From NCBI RefSeq assembly GCF_004323595.1, contig NZ_AP019373.1:2232001-2296000 (forward strand): a stretch of DNA of 64,000 nucleotides, read 5' to 3'. The DNA comes from Sulfuricystis thermophila. Lineage in GTDB: Bacteria > Pseudomonadota > Gammaproteobacteria > Burkholderiales > Rhodocyclaceae. The translations under genes and the position numbers were made by a program. Below are positions 19,902 to 29,577 of the stretch, piece after piece; within the stretch, counting starts at the first letter, position 1, and every line of letters starts with the position of its first letter. The notes under the pieces were generated by a model. The model was not told the DNA's origin. It was given only the letters and a program-made list of their open reading frames with translations, and ran no database searches.

Positions 19902-22532
19902 TTAATTCTCGGCAAACACCGGGTCCGCGGTCGGCTGGTTGATCACGCCATAGCCCGGGATGCTGCGGCGCAGGAGTTGCAGCGGGTTCGAGCCGATGCG
20001 CGAAAAATCGTTCAATTCGAGCTGGAAGAACAGCGCCGTGGTCGGCTGATCGGCGATGGTCGCCAGACGCTGCACGACGAAGCGCCCGACCCAGCAGCCG
20101 GCCTCGTACTCGAGGCCGCCGATGGTTTCGATGACGCGCCGCTCCTTGGTCGAATAATTGTAGCGCCCCACCCCATGCCAGCCGCCGAACAACGGCCATT
20201 GCGCCGAGACGTCGATCTGACCGAGCAGATCTCGGCTGTAGCGGTAGGTGACGTTGAGCACCTTGCCCGCCTCGGGTCGGTAGCGTCCGCCGAGATTCAG
20301 GCGTTCGGTACGCCCATCGCGCGGATTGTATTGCCAGCCGATGTCGGCATAGGTGCGCGGCCAAATCTGGCCGGCGAGCGTGGCGAGGATGTCGGCGGCG
20401 CGGTCGGTGCGGGCCTTTTCCCCCGGCAGCGTCACGGACTGGTCGGTGAAGTAATGACGCGTGCCCACCGTCGCGCGCAACAGATCGGCACCGCTTCTCG
20501 GGTCGATCAGCCGTGAGGTGACGGCGAGCGTCAGCTCGTTGGCATCGCCGATACGGTCGCCGCCGGCATAGCGGTTTTCGGAAAACATCTGGGCGAAATT
20601 GAAGTCGGCGATGCCGCTGTCGAACACCGGGATCTGGTTCTGGTCGCGCTTGGGCACGAACACGTAATAGGCGCGTGGTTCGAGCGTCTGTAGCAGCGTC
20701 TTGCCGAACCAGTCCGTGTTGCGCTCCAGCACCGCGCTGCCGTCGAGACTGAAGATCGGTAGAGCCCGGTTCTGGCTGGCCGGCACGGCGCTCCAGGCCG
20801 CCGCCGCGGGGCGGTCGAGACCCGCGAGCTCGTAGTGGGTCACATGCACGCCGATCTTCGGCGTCAGCGAGAGCGCGGATGTGGCCAGCGGCCAGGACAA
20901 TTGCGGATAGACGATGGTGCGCTTGCCGAGCACATTGGTCGGATGATCGAAATTCACATATTCCGCATTCAGGTTGAACGCGAGACCGAACGGCAGGTCG
21001 TAACGGAAGGCGCTGCCCGTGAGCTGGGGCAGGCGCTGGTAGGGCTTGGCGAGATTCTGCAGGGTCTGGAAGCCCTGCAGATTGAGCGAGGCGGCATACC
21101 ACGGGCCGGCGTAGTTCAGCACCCCCTGGCGCAACAGATTGCCCTGCGAGACCTGTGAGACGCGCGTCGACAGGTCGCTGAAATAGTTGTCATCGGAAAC
21201 GCCGTTGAGGTTCAGCGCGGCGGAAAAGCCGTTGCCCAGGGTCTGGGTGTGGATCAGCGCGAAGCCGTAGCGGTCGCGCTCGGCCAAGCGGTCGCCGGGC
21301 AGATATTCGATGCGCACCTGGCCCTTGTCGGGCATGCCCGCCTGGGTGCGGTTCGCTTCGGTGTCGAGCAGGTAGCGGAACTCGCCGTTCAGCTGCACGC
21401 CGCGGCGCGTCATCAGACGCGGCGTGAGCGTCGCGTCCATGTTCGGCGCGATGTTCCAGTACCACGGCGCGGCCACTTCGAAACCACTCTTGCTGGTCGA
21501 ACCGACCGTCGGCGGTAGAAAGCCGCTCTTCCTCTGGTTATTGAGCGAAAAATTCATCCAGGGCAGATAAAGCAGCGGCACATCCTTGAAGCGCACCGTC
21601 GCATGGCGTCCGCTCCCCTCTTCGTGCACATAGTCGAGGTCCAGCGTATCGACATAGATTTCCCAGTCGCGCTTGCCCGGCGCGCAAGTGCTGAAGGTGG
21701 CTTCCGAGAGCCGGTACTGATCCTTGCCGCGGAACTCGAGCTGCGCCGCGCTGCCACTGCCGGTCACCGGCGGACGCTGGAGCATGCGGCCCGATTGCAC
21801 GACCACGTTGCCGCTCTCGTCCATCGCCGGCAGTCCCAGCAATGTCAGCGCCGGCTCCGGTACCGGCGGACGGGGATGGCGGATCGTGTATTCCGGTTTC
21901 TCGAACTCGCCGGTGCTCGCTTCGAGACGCATCTTGAGCCGCGGGCCGTTCATCGTCGTGTTGGGTGAGGTAAGACGCACGTTACCGGTGGCCTCGACCT
22001 CGTCATCGAGCTGCCGATAGACGAGGCGATCGGCGCGCAGCGTATCGCCGCCCCGCTCGACCAGCACATTGCCCTCGGCCACGACTTCCTGCTCATTGAT
22101 GCCCTCGATCCGGTCGGCGGTGACCGTGGTCGGCGCGGCAGTCTTGTCGGTGCGGGAAAAGGGCGTCGTCGGCAGCCGCGGCACGCTGCCAGCCTGGGCG
22201 GGCGCCATGCCGGCCGATGCGGGCCCCTCGGCGGCGCGGGTGGACGGTTCCGCCACGGGCGCGGCAGGCGCGAGAAGCGCAGGGGCAGCCGCTGGCGCGG
22301 CTGAGGCCGGGGACATCGGCACGGCGGATGGTGAAGGCGCCGGGGTTGCCGGTTGCGCAATGGATTTGTCGGGCGCGGGCTTGGCAGGCGCAGGCGCGCC
22401 ACCCAGGAGCGCCGGATCGACGCGCAAGGGCGGCAGACCGACGGCCGCGATGGCAGGCATCCCGGCGAGCGCGAGCGTGAGCCCACTCATGGCCCAGCCC
22501 GCCCGCCTCCATCCTTTCCTATCGAACGTCAT
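19902..22532 (-). CDS. lptD: LPS-assembly protein LptD
   Basis: Outer-membrane beta-barrel that inserts lipopolysaccharide with LptE. The 876-residue protein is long for the family. The extra length is an Ala/Pro-rich linker at about residues 45-125, between the signal peptide (ends MPAIAA) and the OstA-like domain (TADRIEGINEQEVVAEGNVLV). The barrel domain carries motifs such as YLPWMNFSLNNQRKSGFLPP. Starts are divergent from amgK. Confidence 0.95.
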   Translation of the reverse strand: MTFDRKGWRRAGWAMSGLTLALAGMPAIAAVGLPPLRVDPALLGGAPAPAKPAPDKSIAQPATPAPSPSAVPMSPASAAPAAAPALLAPAAPVAEPSTRAAEGPASAGMAPAQAGSVPRLPTTPFSRTDKTAAPTTVTADRIEGINEQEVVAEGNVLVERGGDTLRADRLVYRQLDDEVEATGNVRLTSPNTTMNGPRLKMRLEASTGEFEKPEYTIRHPRPPVPEPALTLLGLPAMDESGNVVVQSGRMLQRPPVTGSGSAAQLEFRGKDQYRLSEATFSTCAPGKRDWEIYVDTLDLDYVHEEGSGRHATVRFKDVPLLYLPWMNFSLNNQRKSGFLPPTVGSTSKSGFEVAAPWYWNIAPNMDATLTPRLMTRRGVQLNGEFRYLLDTEANRTQAGMPDKGQVRIEYLPGDRLAERDRYGFALIHTQTLGNGFSAALNLNGVSDDNYFSDLSTRVSQVSQGNLLRQGVLNYAGPWYAASLNLQGFQTLQNLAKPYQRLPQLTGSAFRYDLPFGLAFNLNAEYVNFDHPTNVLGKRTIVYPQLSWPLATSALSLTPKIGVHVTHYELAGLDRPAAAAWSAVPASQNRALPIFSLDGSAVLERNTDWFGKTLLQTLEPRAYYVFVPKRDQNQIPVFDSGIADFNFAQMFSENRYAGGDRIGDANELTLAVTSRLIDPRSGADLLRATVGTRHYFTDQSVTLPGEKARTDRAADILATLAGQIWPRTYADIGWQYNPRDGRTERLNLGGRYRPEAGKVLNVTYRYSRDLLGQIDVSAQWPLFGGWHGVGRYNYSTKERRVIETIGGLEYEAGCWVGRFVVQRLATIADQPTTALFFQLELNDFSRIGSNPLQLLRRSIPGYGVINQPTADPVFAEN

Positions 22533-22588
22533 CGCAATCGTTGGTCGTCGTCAGCGCCAGCGGCGCCAGGCGCATTGCATGCCGATGT

Positions 22589-22606
22589 TAGAATCGAGCG
22601 ATTCTA
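22589..22606. promoter_or_regulatory. 18-base palindrome between lptD and amgK
   Basis: TAGAATCG and CGATTCTA flank a 2-base AG centre, a perfect inverted repeat in the 95-base gap between the divergent lptD and amgK starts. Each arm presents TAGAAT, which resembles a -10 box on its own strand. No good -35 hexamer is seen at the right spacing, so it may be overlapping -10 elements or a dimeric repressor operator. Confidence 0.35.
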
Positions 22607-22627
22607 CCTTGCGCTGGAAGGGATTGC

Positions 22628-23626
22628 GTGGAGCGGATCGAAGCGATCGAGGACTGGCTGGCCGAGCATTTCACCGGGCGGCGTTTCACGCTCGCGCCGG
22701 CCTCGGCCGACGCCAGCTTCCGCCGCTATTTTCGCGTCACCCTGGACGATGGCGCCACCTACATCGTCATGGATGCGCCGCCCGCGCATGAGGACGTGCG
22801 TCCGTGGCTACACGTCCAGCGGCTGTTTCGCGCTGCCGGCGCGCATGTGCCCGAAGTACTGGCAGAGGATCTGGCACGAGGCTTTCTGCTCATCGCCGAT
22901 CTGGGTTCGACCACCTATCTCGCTGCATTGGCGGCAGGCGCCGATGCCGATTTCCTCTACCGTGCCGCGCTCGAGACACTGCTCGACATCCAGCGCGCGA
23001 GCCGTCCCGACGCGTTACCGGCCTATGATCGCACGCTGCTCAAACGCGAGCTCGATCTGTTTCCCGAATGGTATGTCGCGCGGCATCTCGCCGTCGAACT
23101 CGATTCCGCCGAGCGGAACATGCTCGAGGCGGTGTTCGAGAAAATCCTCGCCGTCAATCTCGCCGAGCCCAGCGTATTCGTGCATCGCGATTACCACTCG
23201 CGCAATCTGATGGTCGACGGCGCGCGCCCCGGGGTGATCGATTTCCAGGACGCCGTCTTCGGCCCGATCAGCTACGACCTCGTTTCGCTCTTCAAGGACG
23301 CCTATGTCGACTGGCCCGAGGAGCAGACCCTCGACTGGCTGGCGCGCTACTGGGAAAAGGCGAAGCGTGCGGGCTTGCCGGTGCGCGCCGACTTCGGCGA
23401 ATTCTTCCGCGACTACGAGTGGATGGGGGTGCAGCGGCATCTCAAGGTGCTCGGCATCTTTGCGCGCCTTTACCACCGCGATGGCAAAGCGGGCTACCTC
23501 AAGGACATGCCGCGCGTCGCGCGCTATCTGCGCCGCGCCTGCGAGCGATATGGCGAGCTGACTGGGCTGCTGCGCCTGATCGACAAACTCGAAAACCGAC
23601 AGATTCAGGTGGGGTATACGTTTTGA
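22628..23626 (+). CDS. amgK: N-acetylmuramate/N-acetylglucosamine kinase AmgK
   Basis: Anomeric sugar kinase of the aminoglycoside-phosphotransferase fold. It phosphorylates MurNAc at C1 in the peptidoglycan recycling shortcut. The 332 residues include the catalytic loop VFVHRDYHSRNLMV and the metal-binding VIDFQDAVFGPISYDL, both typical of the AmgK branch. The GTG start follows GGAAGG. Its stop overlaps the murU start, and the amgK-murU pairing is the main support for the exact function. Confidence 0.9.
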   Translation: MERIEAIEDWLAEHFTGRRFTLAPASADASFRRYFRVTLDDGATYIVMDAPPAHEDVRPWLHVQRLFRAAGAHVPEVLAEDLARGFLLIADLGSTTYLAALAAGADADFLYRAALETLLDIQRASRPDALPAYDRTLLKRELDLFPEWYVARHLAVELDSAERNMLEAVFEKILAVNLAEPSVFVHRDYHSRNLMVDGARPGVIDFQDAVFGPISYDLVSLFKDAYVDWPEEQTLDWLARYWEKAKRAGLPVRADFGEFFRDYEWMGVQRHLKVLGIFARLYHRDGKAGYLKDMPRVARYLRRACERYGELTGLLRLIDKLENRQIQVGYTF

Positions 23627-24303
23627 AAGTGATGATTCTTGCCGCCGGCCGCGGCGAACGCATGCGGCCGCTCACCGACCGAACGCCGAAACCCTTGCTG
23701 CCGGTGGCCGGCAAGCCGCTGATCGTCTGGCATCTCGAGCGCCTGGCGCGCGCCGGCTTTCGGGACATCGTCATCAACCACGCCCATCTCGGCGATGAGA
23801 TCGAAGCCTTGCTCGGCGATGGCGATGCCTGGAATGTGACGATCCATTACTCCGCCGAGCCCGCCGGCGCACTGGAGACGGCGGGCGGCATCGCCAATGC
23901 GCTGCCGCTTCTGGGCCATGCCCCGTTTCTCGTCGTCAATGGCGACATCTTCTGCGACTGGGATTTCAACCGCGCCCGCGGTGCGCTGGCAGAGGATCGA
24001 CTCGCCCACCTCGTGCTGGTCGACAACCCACCGCATCATCCGCACGGCGACTTCGCCTTCGACGGTGCCAAACTCGGCGCTGGCAGGACGGCACCGAGGC
24101 TGACCTACGGCGGCATCGGCATCTTCCGCCCGGAACTGTTCGCCGACATCCCGCGCGGCACGATCGCCCCGCTGGCGCCCTTGCTCCATGACGCCATCGC
24201 CGCCGGGCAAGTCAGTGGCGAACACCACCGCGGCCGCTGGGTCGATGTCGGCACACCCGAGCGCCTCACTGCGCTGGACATCGACCTGCGACATGCGTGC
24301 TAG
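23623..24303 (+). CDS. murU: N-acetylmuramate-1-phosphate uridylyltransferase MurU
   Basis: Nucleotidyltransferase that makes UDP-MurNAc from MurNAc-1-P, bypassing the fosfomycin-sensitive MurA/MurB route. The 226 residues begin with the NTP-binding signature ILAAGRGERMRPLTD followed by TPKPLLPV. NGDIFCDWDF holds the metal-binding acid. The start is a TTG overlapping the amgK stop (TTGA), giving the family-typical MKVMILAAG. Residues KLGAGRTAP are a full copy of the dispersed repeat. Confidence 0.9.
   Translation: MKVMILAAGRGERMRPLTDRTPKPLLPVAGKPLIVWHLERLARAGFRDIVINHAHLGDEIEALLGDGDAWNVTIHYSAEPAGALETAGGIANALPLLGHAPFLVVNGDIFCDWDFNRARGALAEDRLAHLVLVDNPPHHPHGDFAFDGAKLGAGRTAPRLTYGGIGIFRPELFADIPRGTIAPLAPLLHDAIAAGQVSGEHHRGRWVDVGTPERLTALDIDLRHAC
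24070..24094 (-). repeat. Dispersed 25-base repeat, copy 6 (murU)
   Basis: On the plus strand AAACTCGGCGCTGGC then AGGACGGCAC, a full consensus match. Read in murU as KLGAGRTA. Confidence 0.85.
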
Positions 24304-24312
24304 CATTTTCCG

Positions 24313-25620
24313 ATGGATCCCCTTCCCTTCCGCAACCGTCGTTTGCGCCTGCTCGACCACATGGCGGCCGCCGGCGGCGGTGTGGCCATCATCCCCACTG
24401 CCCCGGAACGCATCCGCAATCGCGACACGACCTATCCCTACCGCGCCGACAGTTACTTTCATTACCTGACCGGTTTTCCGGAGCCCGAAGCGGTGCTTGC
24501 GCTGATCGCCGGCCCGTCGCCGCAGGCCATCCTGTTCTGTCGCGAAAAGGATGCGGAGAAGGAGATCTGGGACGGCTTCCGCTACGGCCCGGCAGCAGCG
24601 CGCGAAATCTTCGCTTTCGATGCCGCCCATTCGATCGCCGAGTTCGAGGCAAAACTCCCCGACCTTTTGGCCGACCAGCCGGCGTTGTGGTATTCGCTCG
24701 GCCACGATGCCGATTGGGATGCCCGCATCGTCAAGGCGATGAATGCCGTGCGGGCGCAAACGCGTGCCGGCAAGCGCGCACCGAGCGTCACGCATGATGT
24801 GCGCGCCGTGCTCGACGCGATGCGCCTCGTCAAGGACGACCACGAGATCACGCTGATGCGCCGTGCCGCGCAAATCGCCGCCAGCGCTCACCGGCGCGCG
24901 ATGCTCGCCACTGCTCCCGGCAAATACGAATACGAGATCGAGGCCGAGTTCCTGCACGAGTTTCGCCGCCATGGCTGTCAGGCGCCGGCCTATCCGCCGA
25001 TCGTCGCCGGCGGCGCGAACGCCTGCATCCTGCACTATGTCGCCAACAACCAACCGCTCGAAGATGGCAAGCTGATCCTGATCGATGCCGGCTGCGAACT
25101 CGACGGCTACGCCAGCGACATCACGCGCAGCTTTCCGGTCAATGGCCGCTTCAGCGGCCCGCAGGCCGACCTCTATCAGCTGGTGCTCGACGCGCAGACC
25201 GCGGCGATCGCGGCGGTCAAACCCGGGGTGGGCTTTCTTGCCCCCCACGAGGCGGCGCTGCGCGTGCTGGTGCAGGGCATGATCGACCTCAAACTGCTCG
25301 TCGGCAGTCGGGATGGCCTCATCGAATCGGAAGCCTACAAGCGCTTCTACATGCACCGTACCGGCCATTGGCTGGGGCTGGACGTGCATGACGCCGGCGA
25401 ATATCGACAGAACGAAACCTGGACGACACTCCAAGCGGGAATGACGCTCACCGTCGAGCCGGGTCTCTATGTGCGAGCCGCCGACGATGTGCCAGCAGCC
25501 TTCCACGACATCGGCATCCGCATCGAGGACGACGTGCTGGTCACGGCGCATGGCTGTGAAGTGCTCTCGTGCGATGCGCCGAAGACCATCGCCGCAATCG
25601 AGGCGGAGATGAAACGATGA
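24313..25620 (+). CDS. pepP: Xaa-Pro aminopeptidase PepP
   Basis: Metallopeptidase (M24B) that removes N-terminal residues preceding proline. At 435 residues it has the AMP N-terminal domain (RNRDTTYPYRADSYFHYLTGF) and the pita-bread catalytic domain. Metal ligands appear in LIDAGCELDGYASDITRSFP, RTGHWLGLDVHD, TVEPGLYV and GIRIEDDVLV. The gene overlaps ubiH, the same pairing as in E. coli. Confidence 0.95.
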   Translation: MDPLPFRNRRLRLLDHMAAAGGGVAIIPTAPERIRNRDTTYPYRADSYFHYLTGFPEPEAVLALIAGPSPQAILFCREKDAEKEIWDGFRYGPAAAREIFAFDAAHSIAEFEAKLPDLLADQPALWYSLGHDADWDARIVKAMNAVRAQTRAGKRAPSVTHDVRAVLDAMRLVKDDHEITLMRRAAQIAASAHRRAMLATAPGKYEYEIEAEFLHEFRRHGCQAPAYPPIVAGGANACILHYVANNQPLEDGKLILIDAGCELDGYASDITRSFPVNGRFSGPQADLYQLVLDAQTAAIAAVKPGVGFLAPHEAALRVLVQGMIDLKLLVGSRDGLIESEAYKRFYMHRTGHWLGLDVHDAGEYRQNETWTTLQAGMTLTVEPGLYVRAADDVPAAFHDIGIRIEDDVLVTAHGCEVLSCDAPKTIAAIEAEMKR

Positions 25621-26696
25621 ACGCGCCCGTCCTGATCATCGGCGGCGGACCGGCCGGCATGGCGCTCGCCCTCGCCCTCTTTCGTAATGGCGTGGGCAGC
25701 CGCATCGTCGATATCCGTCCGCGCGGCGCGGCGAAGCTCGATGCCCGCATCCTCGCCCTCTCGCATGGCTCGCGGCTGATTCTCGAAGCGCTGGGCGTCT
25801 GGCTGGACATCCCGCATACGCCGATCGCGACCATCCACGTCTCGCATGCCGGCGGCTTGGGCCGCACGCTCATCAGCGCCGATGAGGAGGGCGTGCCGGC
25901 GCTGGGCTATGTGCTCTCTGCCGGGCAGCTCGCCACCGCGCTCGATGCGGCCATCAGCCGCGTCGGCATCGACTATGCCGAAGAAACGCCGGCGCCGGCC
26001 ACCACGGATGCCCTGCTCACCGTCCATGCCGAGGGCCGCATCGATGATGGCGCCGATCTCGTCGTGCGCGACTACGGCCAGCATGCGGTGATTTGTCTCG
26101 CCAAGGGACTGACGCCGCACGGCGACATCGCCTGGGAGCGCTTCACCACAGAAGGCCCGGTCGCGCTGTTGCCATTCGCCGACGGTTATGCCGTCGTGCT
26201 GACCTGCCCGGCCGCCGACAGCGAGCGCATTGCGGCGCTGAACGATGCCGACTTCCTCACGCTGTTCGAGAGACGTTTCGGCCCACGGGTGAAACTTGCC
26301 GGCGTCGGTCCCCGCCAGGTCTATCCGCTGGGCCTGCGCATGCGCCGGCAGGTGATCGCCGAACGCGCTGTCTGGATCGGCAACGCGGCGCAAACGCTGC
26401 ACCCGGTCGCCGGACAAGGCTTCAATCTCGCGCTGCGCGACATCGCCGAGCTCGCCGACACGCTCAAGGGCGCCGCTGACCCGGGTGATGCCATGCTGCT
26501 CTCACGCTACGCGCGCGGCCGCTGGCTCGACCGCCTGGCCACCGTGGAATTCACCAGTGGGCTGGTGCGGCTGTTCTCGAACGATTTTGGCCCGCTCAAG
26601 CACCTGCGCGGCGCCGGCCTGTTGGCACTCGATCTCTGTCCCCCGGCACGCAGCTTCCTCGCACGGCGCATGATGTTCGGCGCAAGGGCCTGGTAG
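25617..26696 (+). CDS. ubiH: FAD-dependent ubiquinone-biosynthesis hydroxylase (UbiH/UbiF family)
   Basis: Flavoprotein monooxygenase that hydroxylates the ubiquinone ring, 359 residues. The Rossmann FAD motif GGGPAGMALALAL is at the N-terminus. The second FAD motif, WIGNAAQTLHPVAGQGFNLA, contains the UbiH/F/L signature. Which ring position it modifies cannot be read from sequence. UbiH is inferred from the pepP neighbour. The ATG overlaps the pepP stop. Confidence 0.85.
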   Translation: MNAPVLIIGGGPAGMALALALFRNGVGSRIVDIRPRGAAKLDARILALSHGSRLILEALGVWLDIPHTPIATIHVSHAGGLGRTLISADEEGVPALGYVLSAGQLATALDAAISRVGIDYAEETPAPATTDALLTVHAEGRIDDGADLVVRDYGQHAVICLAKGLTPHGDIAWERFTTEGPVALLPFADGYAVVLTCPAADSERIAALNDADFLTLFERRFGPRVKLAGVGPRQVYPLGLRMRRQVIAERAVWIGNAAQTLHPVAGQGFNLALRDIAELADTLKGAADPGDAMLLSRYARGRWLDRLATVEFTSGLVRLFSNDFGPLKHLRGAGLLALDLCPPARSFLARRMMFGARAW

Positions 26697-26699
26697 GGG

Positions 26700-26720
26700 T
26701 TAAAATCCGCTCCCCCGTAT
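26700..26720 (+). promoter_or_regulatory. Possible dusB-fis promoter -10 with GC-rich discriminator
   Basis: TTAAAAT at 26700-26706 is followed by CCGCTCCCCC, upstream of the dusB start at 26742. A GC-rich discriminator after the -10 box is the known feature of stringently controlled fis operon promoters in enterobacteria. No clear -35 box is seen, so this is tentative. Confidence 0.3.
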
Positions 26721-26741
26721 CCACTGCCCTGCCCTCCGCTC

Positions 26742-27743
26742 ATGAACTACCTCGGCTTCCAGCTGCGCAACAATCTGTTCGTCGCGCCGATGGCCGGGGT
26801 GACGGACCGCCCGTTCCGCCAGCTATGCAAGCGGCTCGGTGCCGGACTCGCGGTTTCCGAGATGGTGACCTCGAATTCGCTGCTCTACGGCAGCGCCAAG
26901 ACGCGCCGGCGCGCCGATCACACCGGCGAGGTGGAGCCGATCGTCGTGCAGATCGCCGGCGCCGATCCCGAAATGCTCGCCGCCGCGGCGCGTTACAACG
27001 TCGAGCGCGGCGCGCAGATCATCGACATCAACATGGGCTGCCCGGCCAAGAAGGTCTGCAACGTGATGGCCGGCTCGGCGCTGATGCAGAACGAGCCGCT
27101 GGTGGCGCGGATTCTCGAGGCCGTCGTCAAGGCGGTGCCCGAGGTGCCCGTCACGCTCAAATTCCGCACCGGCTGGAATCGCGACAACAAAAACGCGCCG
27201 ACCATCGCGCGCATCGCTGAAGAATCCGGCGTGCGCGCGATCGCCATCCACGGTCGCACGCGGGCGGACCAGTATCAGGGACAGGCCGAATACGACACCA
27301 TCGCGCTGGTGAAGACGCTGGTGAACATCCCGGTGATCGCCAACGGCGACATCGACACCCCCGCAAAGGCCAAGTTCGTGCTCGACTACACACAGGCCGA
27401 TGGCGTGATGATCGGCCGCGCGGCCCAGGGACGTCCCTGGCTGTTCCGCGAGATCGAGCATTACCTGAAGACGGGTGCCGTCCTGCCAGCGCCGACTTTC
27501 CATGAAATCCACACCATCCTGCGCGAACACCTCACCGACCTCTACGCCTTCTATGGCGAGGAGACCGGCATCAAGATCGCCCGCAAGCACATCGGCTGGT
27601 ATACCAAGGGCATTCCTGGGGCGGCGCGCTTTCGACATGCAATGAACCAGCTCGACAGCGTCACGGCGCAACTGGCCGCCACCGACGAATTCTTCCTCGG
27701 CCAGATGGCCGGCAATCAGCCGATTTACGCGGAGGCGGCATGA
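26742..27743 (+). CDS. dusB: tRNA-dihydrouridine synthase DusB
   Basis: FMN enzyme that reduces uridine to dihydrouridine in the tRNA D-loop, 333 residues. VAPMAGVTDRPFR is the N-terminal flavin motif. NMGCPAKKV carries the catalytic cysteine, and IHGRTRADQYQG and NGDIDTP follow. It precedes fis with a 4-base overlap, the classic dusB-fis operon. A near-perfect copy of the dispersed repeat (27475-27500) is read as GAVLPAPTF. Confidence 0.96.
   Translation: MNYLGFQLRNNLFVAPMAGVTDRPFRQLCKRLGAGLAVSEMVTSNSLLYGSAKTRRRADHTGEVEPIVVQIAGADPEMLAAAARYNVERGAQIIDINMGCPAKKVCNVMAGSALMQNEPLVARILEAVVKAVPEVPVTLKFRTGWNRDNKNAPTIARIAEESGVRAIAIHGRTRADQYQGQAEYDTIALVKTLVNIPVIANGDIDTPAKAKFVLDYTQADGVMIGRAAQGRPWLFREIEHYLKTGAVLPAPTFHEIHTILREHLTDLYAFYGEETGIKIARKHIGWYTKGIPGAARFRHAMNQLDSVTAQLAATDEFFLGQMAGNQPIYAEAA
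27476..27500 (+). repeat. Dispersed 25-base repeat, copy 7 (dusB)
   Basis: TGCCGTCCTGCCAGC then GCCGACTTTC, with G at 27475 completing the consensus. Read in dusB as AVLPAPTF. Confidence 0.85.
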
Positions 27744-27979
27744 GCACCGACATCGCCGACTGTGTGCGCCGCAGCCTCAACCGCTATTTCCGTGATCTCG
27801 ACGGCGAGACGCCGCATGCGATCTACGACATGGTGATCGGTTGCGTCGAAAAGCCTATGCTCGAAGTGGTGATGAAACAGGCGGGGGGCAATCAGACCGT
27901 CGCGGCGGAAATGCTCGGCTTGAGCCGCAGCACACTGAGAAGGAAACTCGCCCAATACCAGCTGGATCAATCGTCTTGA
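27740..27979 (+). CDS. fis: Nucleoid-associated DNA-binding protein Fis
   Basis: Small homodimeric DNA-bending protein, 79 residues, shorter at the N-terminus than E. coli Fis (98). The C-terminal helix-turn-helix ([22 protein letters not shown]) is complete, and [18 protein letters not shown] matches the core helices. The ATG overlaps the dusB stop. Betaproteobacterial Fis proteins are commonly this short. Confidence 0.93.
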   Translation: MSTDIADCVRRSLNRYFRDLDGETPHAIYDMVIGCVEKPMLEVVMKQAGGNQTVAAEMLGLSRSTLRRKLAQYQLDQSS

Positions 27980-27989
27980 GGGGAATTCC

Positions 27990-29573
27990 ATGAAAGTCAG
28001 CCAAGCACTCATCAGCGTTTCCGACAAGCACGGCGTCGTCGATTTCGCGCGCGAGCTTGCCGCCCTCGGCGTCAAGCTGCTCTCCACCGGCGGCACCGCG
28101 AAACTGTTGCGCGAGGCCGGCCTCGCCGTCACGGACGTATCGGACTACACGGGCTTCCCCGAGATGCTCGACGGCCGCGTGAAGACCCTGCACCCGAAGG
28201 TGCACGCGGGCATCCTCGCCATCCGCGGCAATGCCGCGCACGAGGCGACCTTGCAACAGCACGGCATCCCGACCATCGATCTCGTCGTCGTCAATCTCTA
28301 TCCGTTCCAGCAGACCGTCGCCAAGAAAGATTGCACCCTGGAAGATGCGATCGAGAACATCGACATCGGCGGCCCGACCATGGTGCGCGCCGCGGCGAAG
28401 AATCACGGCGACGAGAACGGCGGTTGCGCGGTGGTCGTCGACCCGGCCGACTATCCGGCCATCGTCGCCGAACTGAAGGCCAATGGCGGCGCGATCTCCT
28501 ACGCGACGCGCTTCGCGCTGGCGAAGAAAGCCTTCGTGCATACCGCGCGCTACGACTCGGCCATCGCCAACTGGCTCACCAGCCTCGATGCCGACAACCG
28601 GCCAGGCACCTTTCCCGAGCGCCTGCAACTCGCTTTCGACAAGGTCGACACGATGCGCTATGGCGAGAATCCGCACCAGCAGGCGGCCTTCTACCGCGAG
28701 CCGCAGCCGGTGGCCGGCAGCATTGCCTCCTATCAGCAGCTGCAAGGCAAGGAACTCTCCTACAACAACATCGCCGACTCGGATGCCGCCTGGGAATGCG
28801 TCAAGGCCTTCGATAGCCGTGACGCCAATGCCGCCTGCGTGATCGTCAAACATGCCAATCCCTGCGGCGTGGCGCTCGGCAAGACGGCCGAGGAAGCCTA
28901 TCGCCGCGCCTTCAAGACCGACCCGGTCTCGGCCTTCGGCGGCATCATCGCCTTCAACTGTCCGATCGACAAGGCGGCGGCCGAGGCGATCTCCGGCCAG
29001 TTCGCCGAAGTCGTCATCGCACCGGAGATCACTCCTGAAGCGCGCGCCGTGTTTGCCGCCAAGCAAAACTTGCGCGTGCTCATCGTGCCGCTGGGCAGGA
29101 GCGCCGGCCAGCTCGATTTCAAGCGCGTCGGCGGGGGGCTGTTGGTGCAGACCGCGGACGAGGCGCGCATCACCCGAGCCGATCTCAAGGTGGTGACGAA
29201 GCGTGTGCCGACGGAAGCAGAGATGCGCGACCTGCTGTTTGCCTGGCGGGTCGCCAAGTACGTCAAGTCCAACGCCATCGTCTATTGCAAGGACGAGATG
29301 ACGGTCGGCGTCGGCGCCGGACAGATGAGCCGCGTCGATTCGGCGCGCATCGCCGCGATCAAGGCCGAGAACAACGGCCTCACCGTCAAGGGCTCGGTGG
29401 TGGCCTCCGACGCCTTCTTCCCGTTCCGCGACGGCCTCGACGTGCTGGCGCAGGCGGGCGCCACGGCGGTGATCCAGCCCGGCGGCTCGGTGCGCGACGC
29501 GGAAGTGATCGCCGCGGCCGACGAGCAGAACGTGGCGATGGTATTCACGGGTTATCGCCATTTCAGGCACTGA
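27990..29573 (+). CDS. purH: Bifunctional AICAR formyltransferase / IMP cyclohydrolase PurH
   Basis: Catalyses the last two steps of IMP synthesis, 527 residues. The N-terminal IMP cyclohydrolase (MGS-like) domain begins [20 protein letters not shown] and contains [11 protein letters not shown] and [11 protein letters not shown]. The C-terminal formyltransferase domain carries the KHANPCG motif. A GAGGGG ribosome-binding site lies 7 bases before the ATG. Position after dusB-fis and before purD is typical of betaproteobacteria. Confidence 0.97.
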   Translation: MKVSQALISVSDKHGVVDFARELAALGVKLLSTGGTAKLLREAGLAVTDVSDYTGFPEMLDGRVKTLHPKVHAGILAIRGNAAHEATLQQHGIPTIDLVVVNLYPFQQTVAKKDCTLEDAIENIDIGGPTMVRAAAKNHGDENGGCAVVVDPADYPAIVAELKANGGAISYATRFALAKKAFVHTARYDSAIANWLTSLDADNRPGTFPERLQLAFDKVDTMRYGENPHQQAAFYREPQPVAGSIASYQQLQGKELSYNNIADSDAAWECVKAFDSRDANAACVIVKHANPCGVALGKTAEEAYRRAFKTDPVSAFGGIIAFNCPIDKAAAEAISGQFAEVVIAPEITPEARAVFAAKQNLRVLIVPLGRSAGQLDFKRVGGGLLVQTADEARITRADLKVVTKRVPTEAEMRDLLFAWRVAKYVKSNAIVYCKDEMTVGVGAGQMSRVDSARIAAIKAENNGLTVKGSVVASDAFFPFRDGLDVLAQAGATAVIQPGGSVRDAEVIAAADEQNVAMVFTGYRHFRH

Positions 29574-29577
29574 GAAC

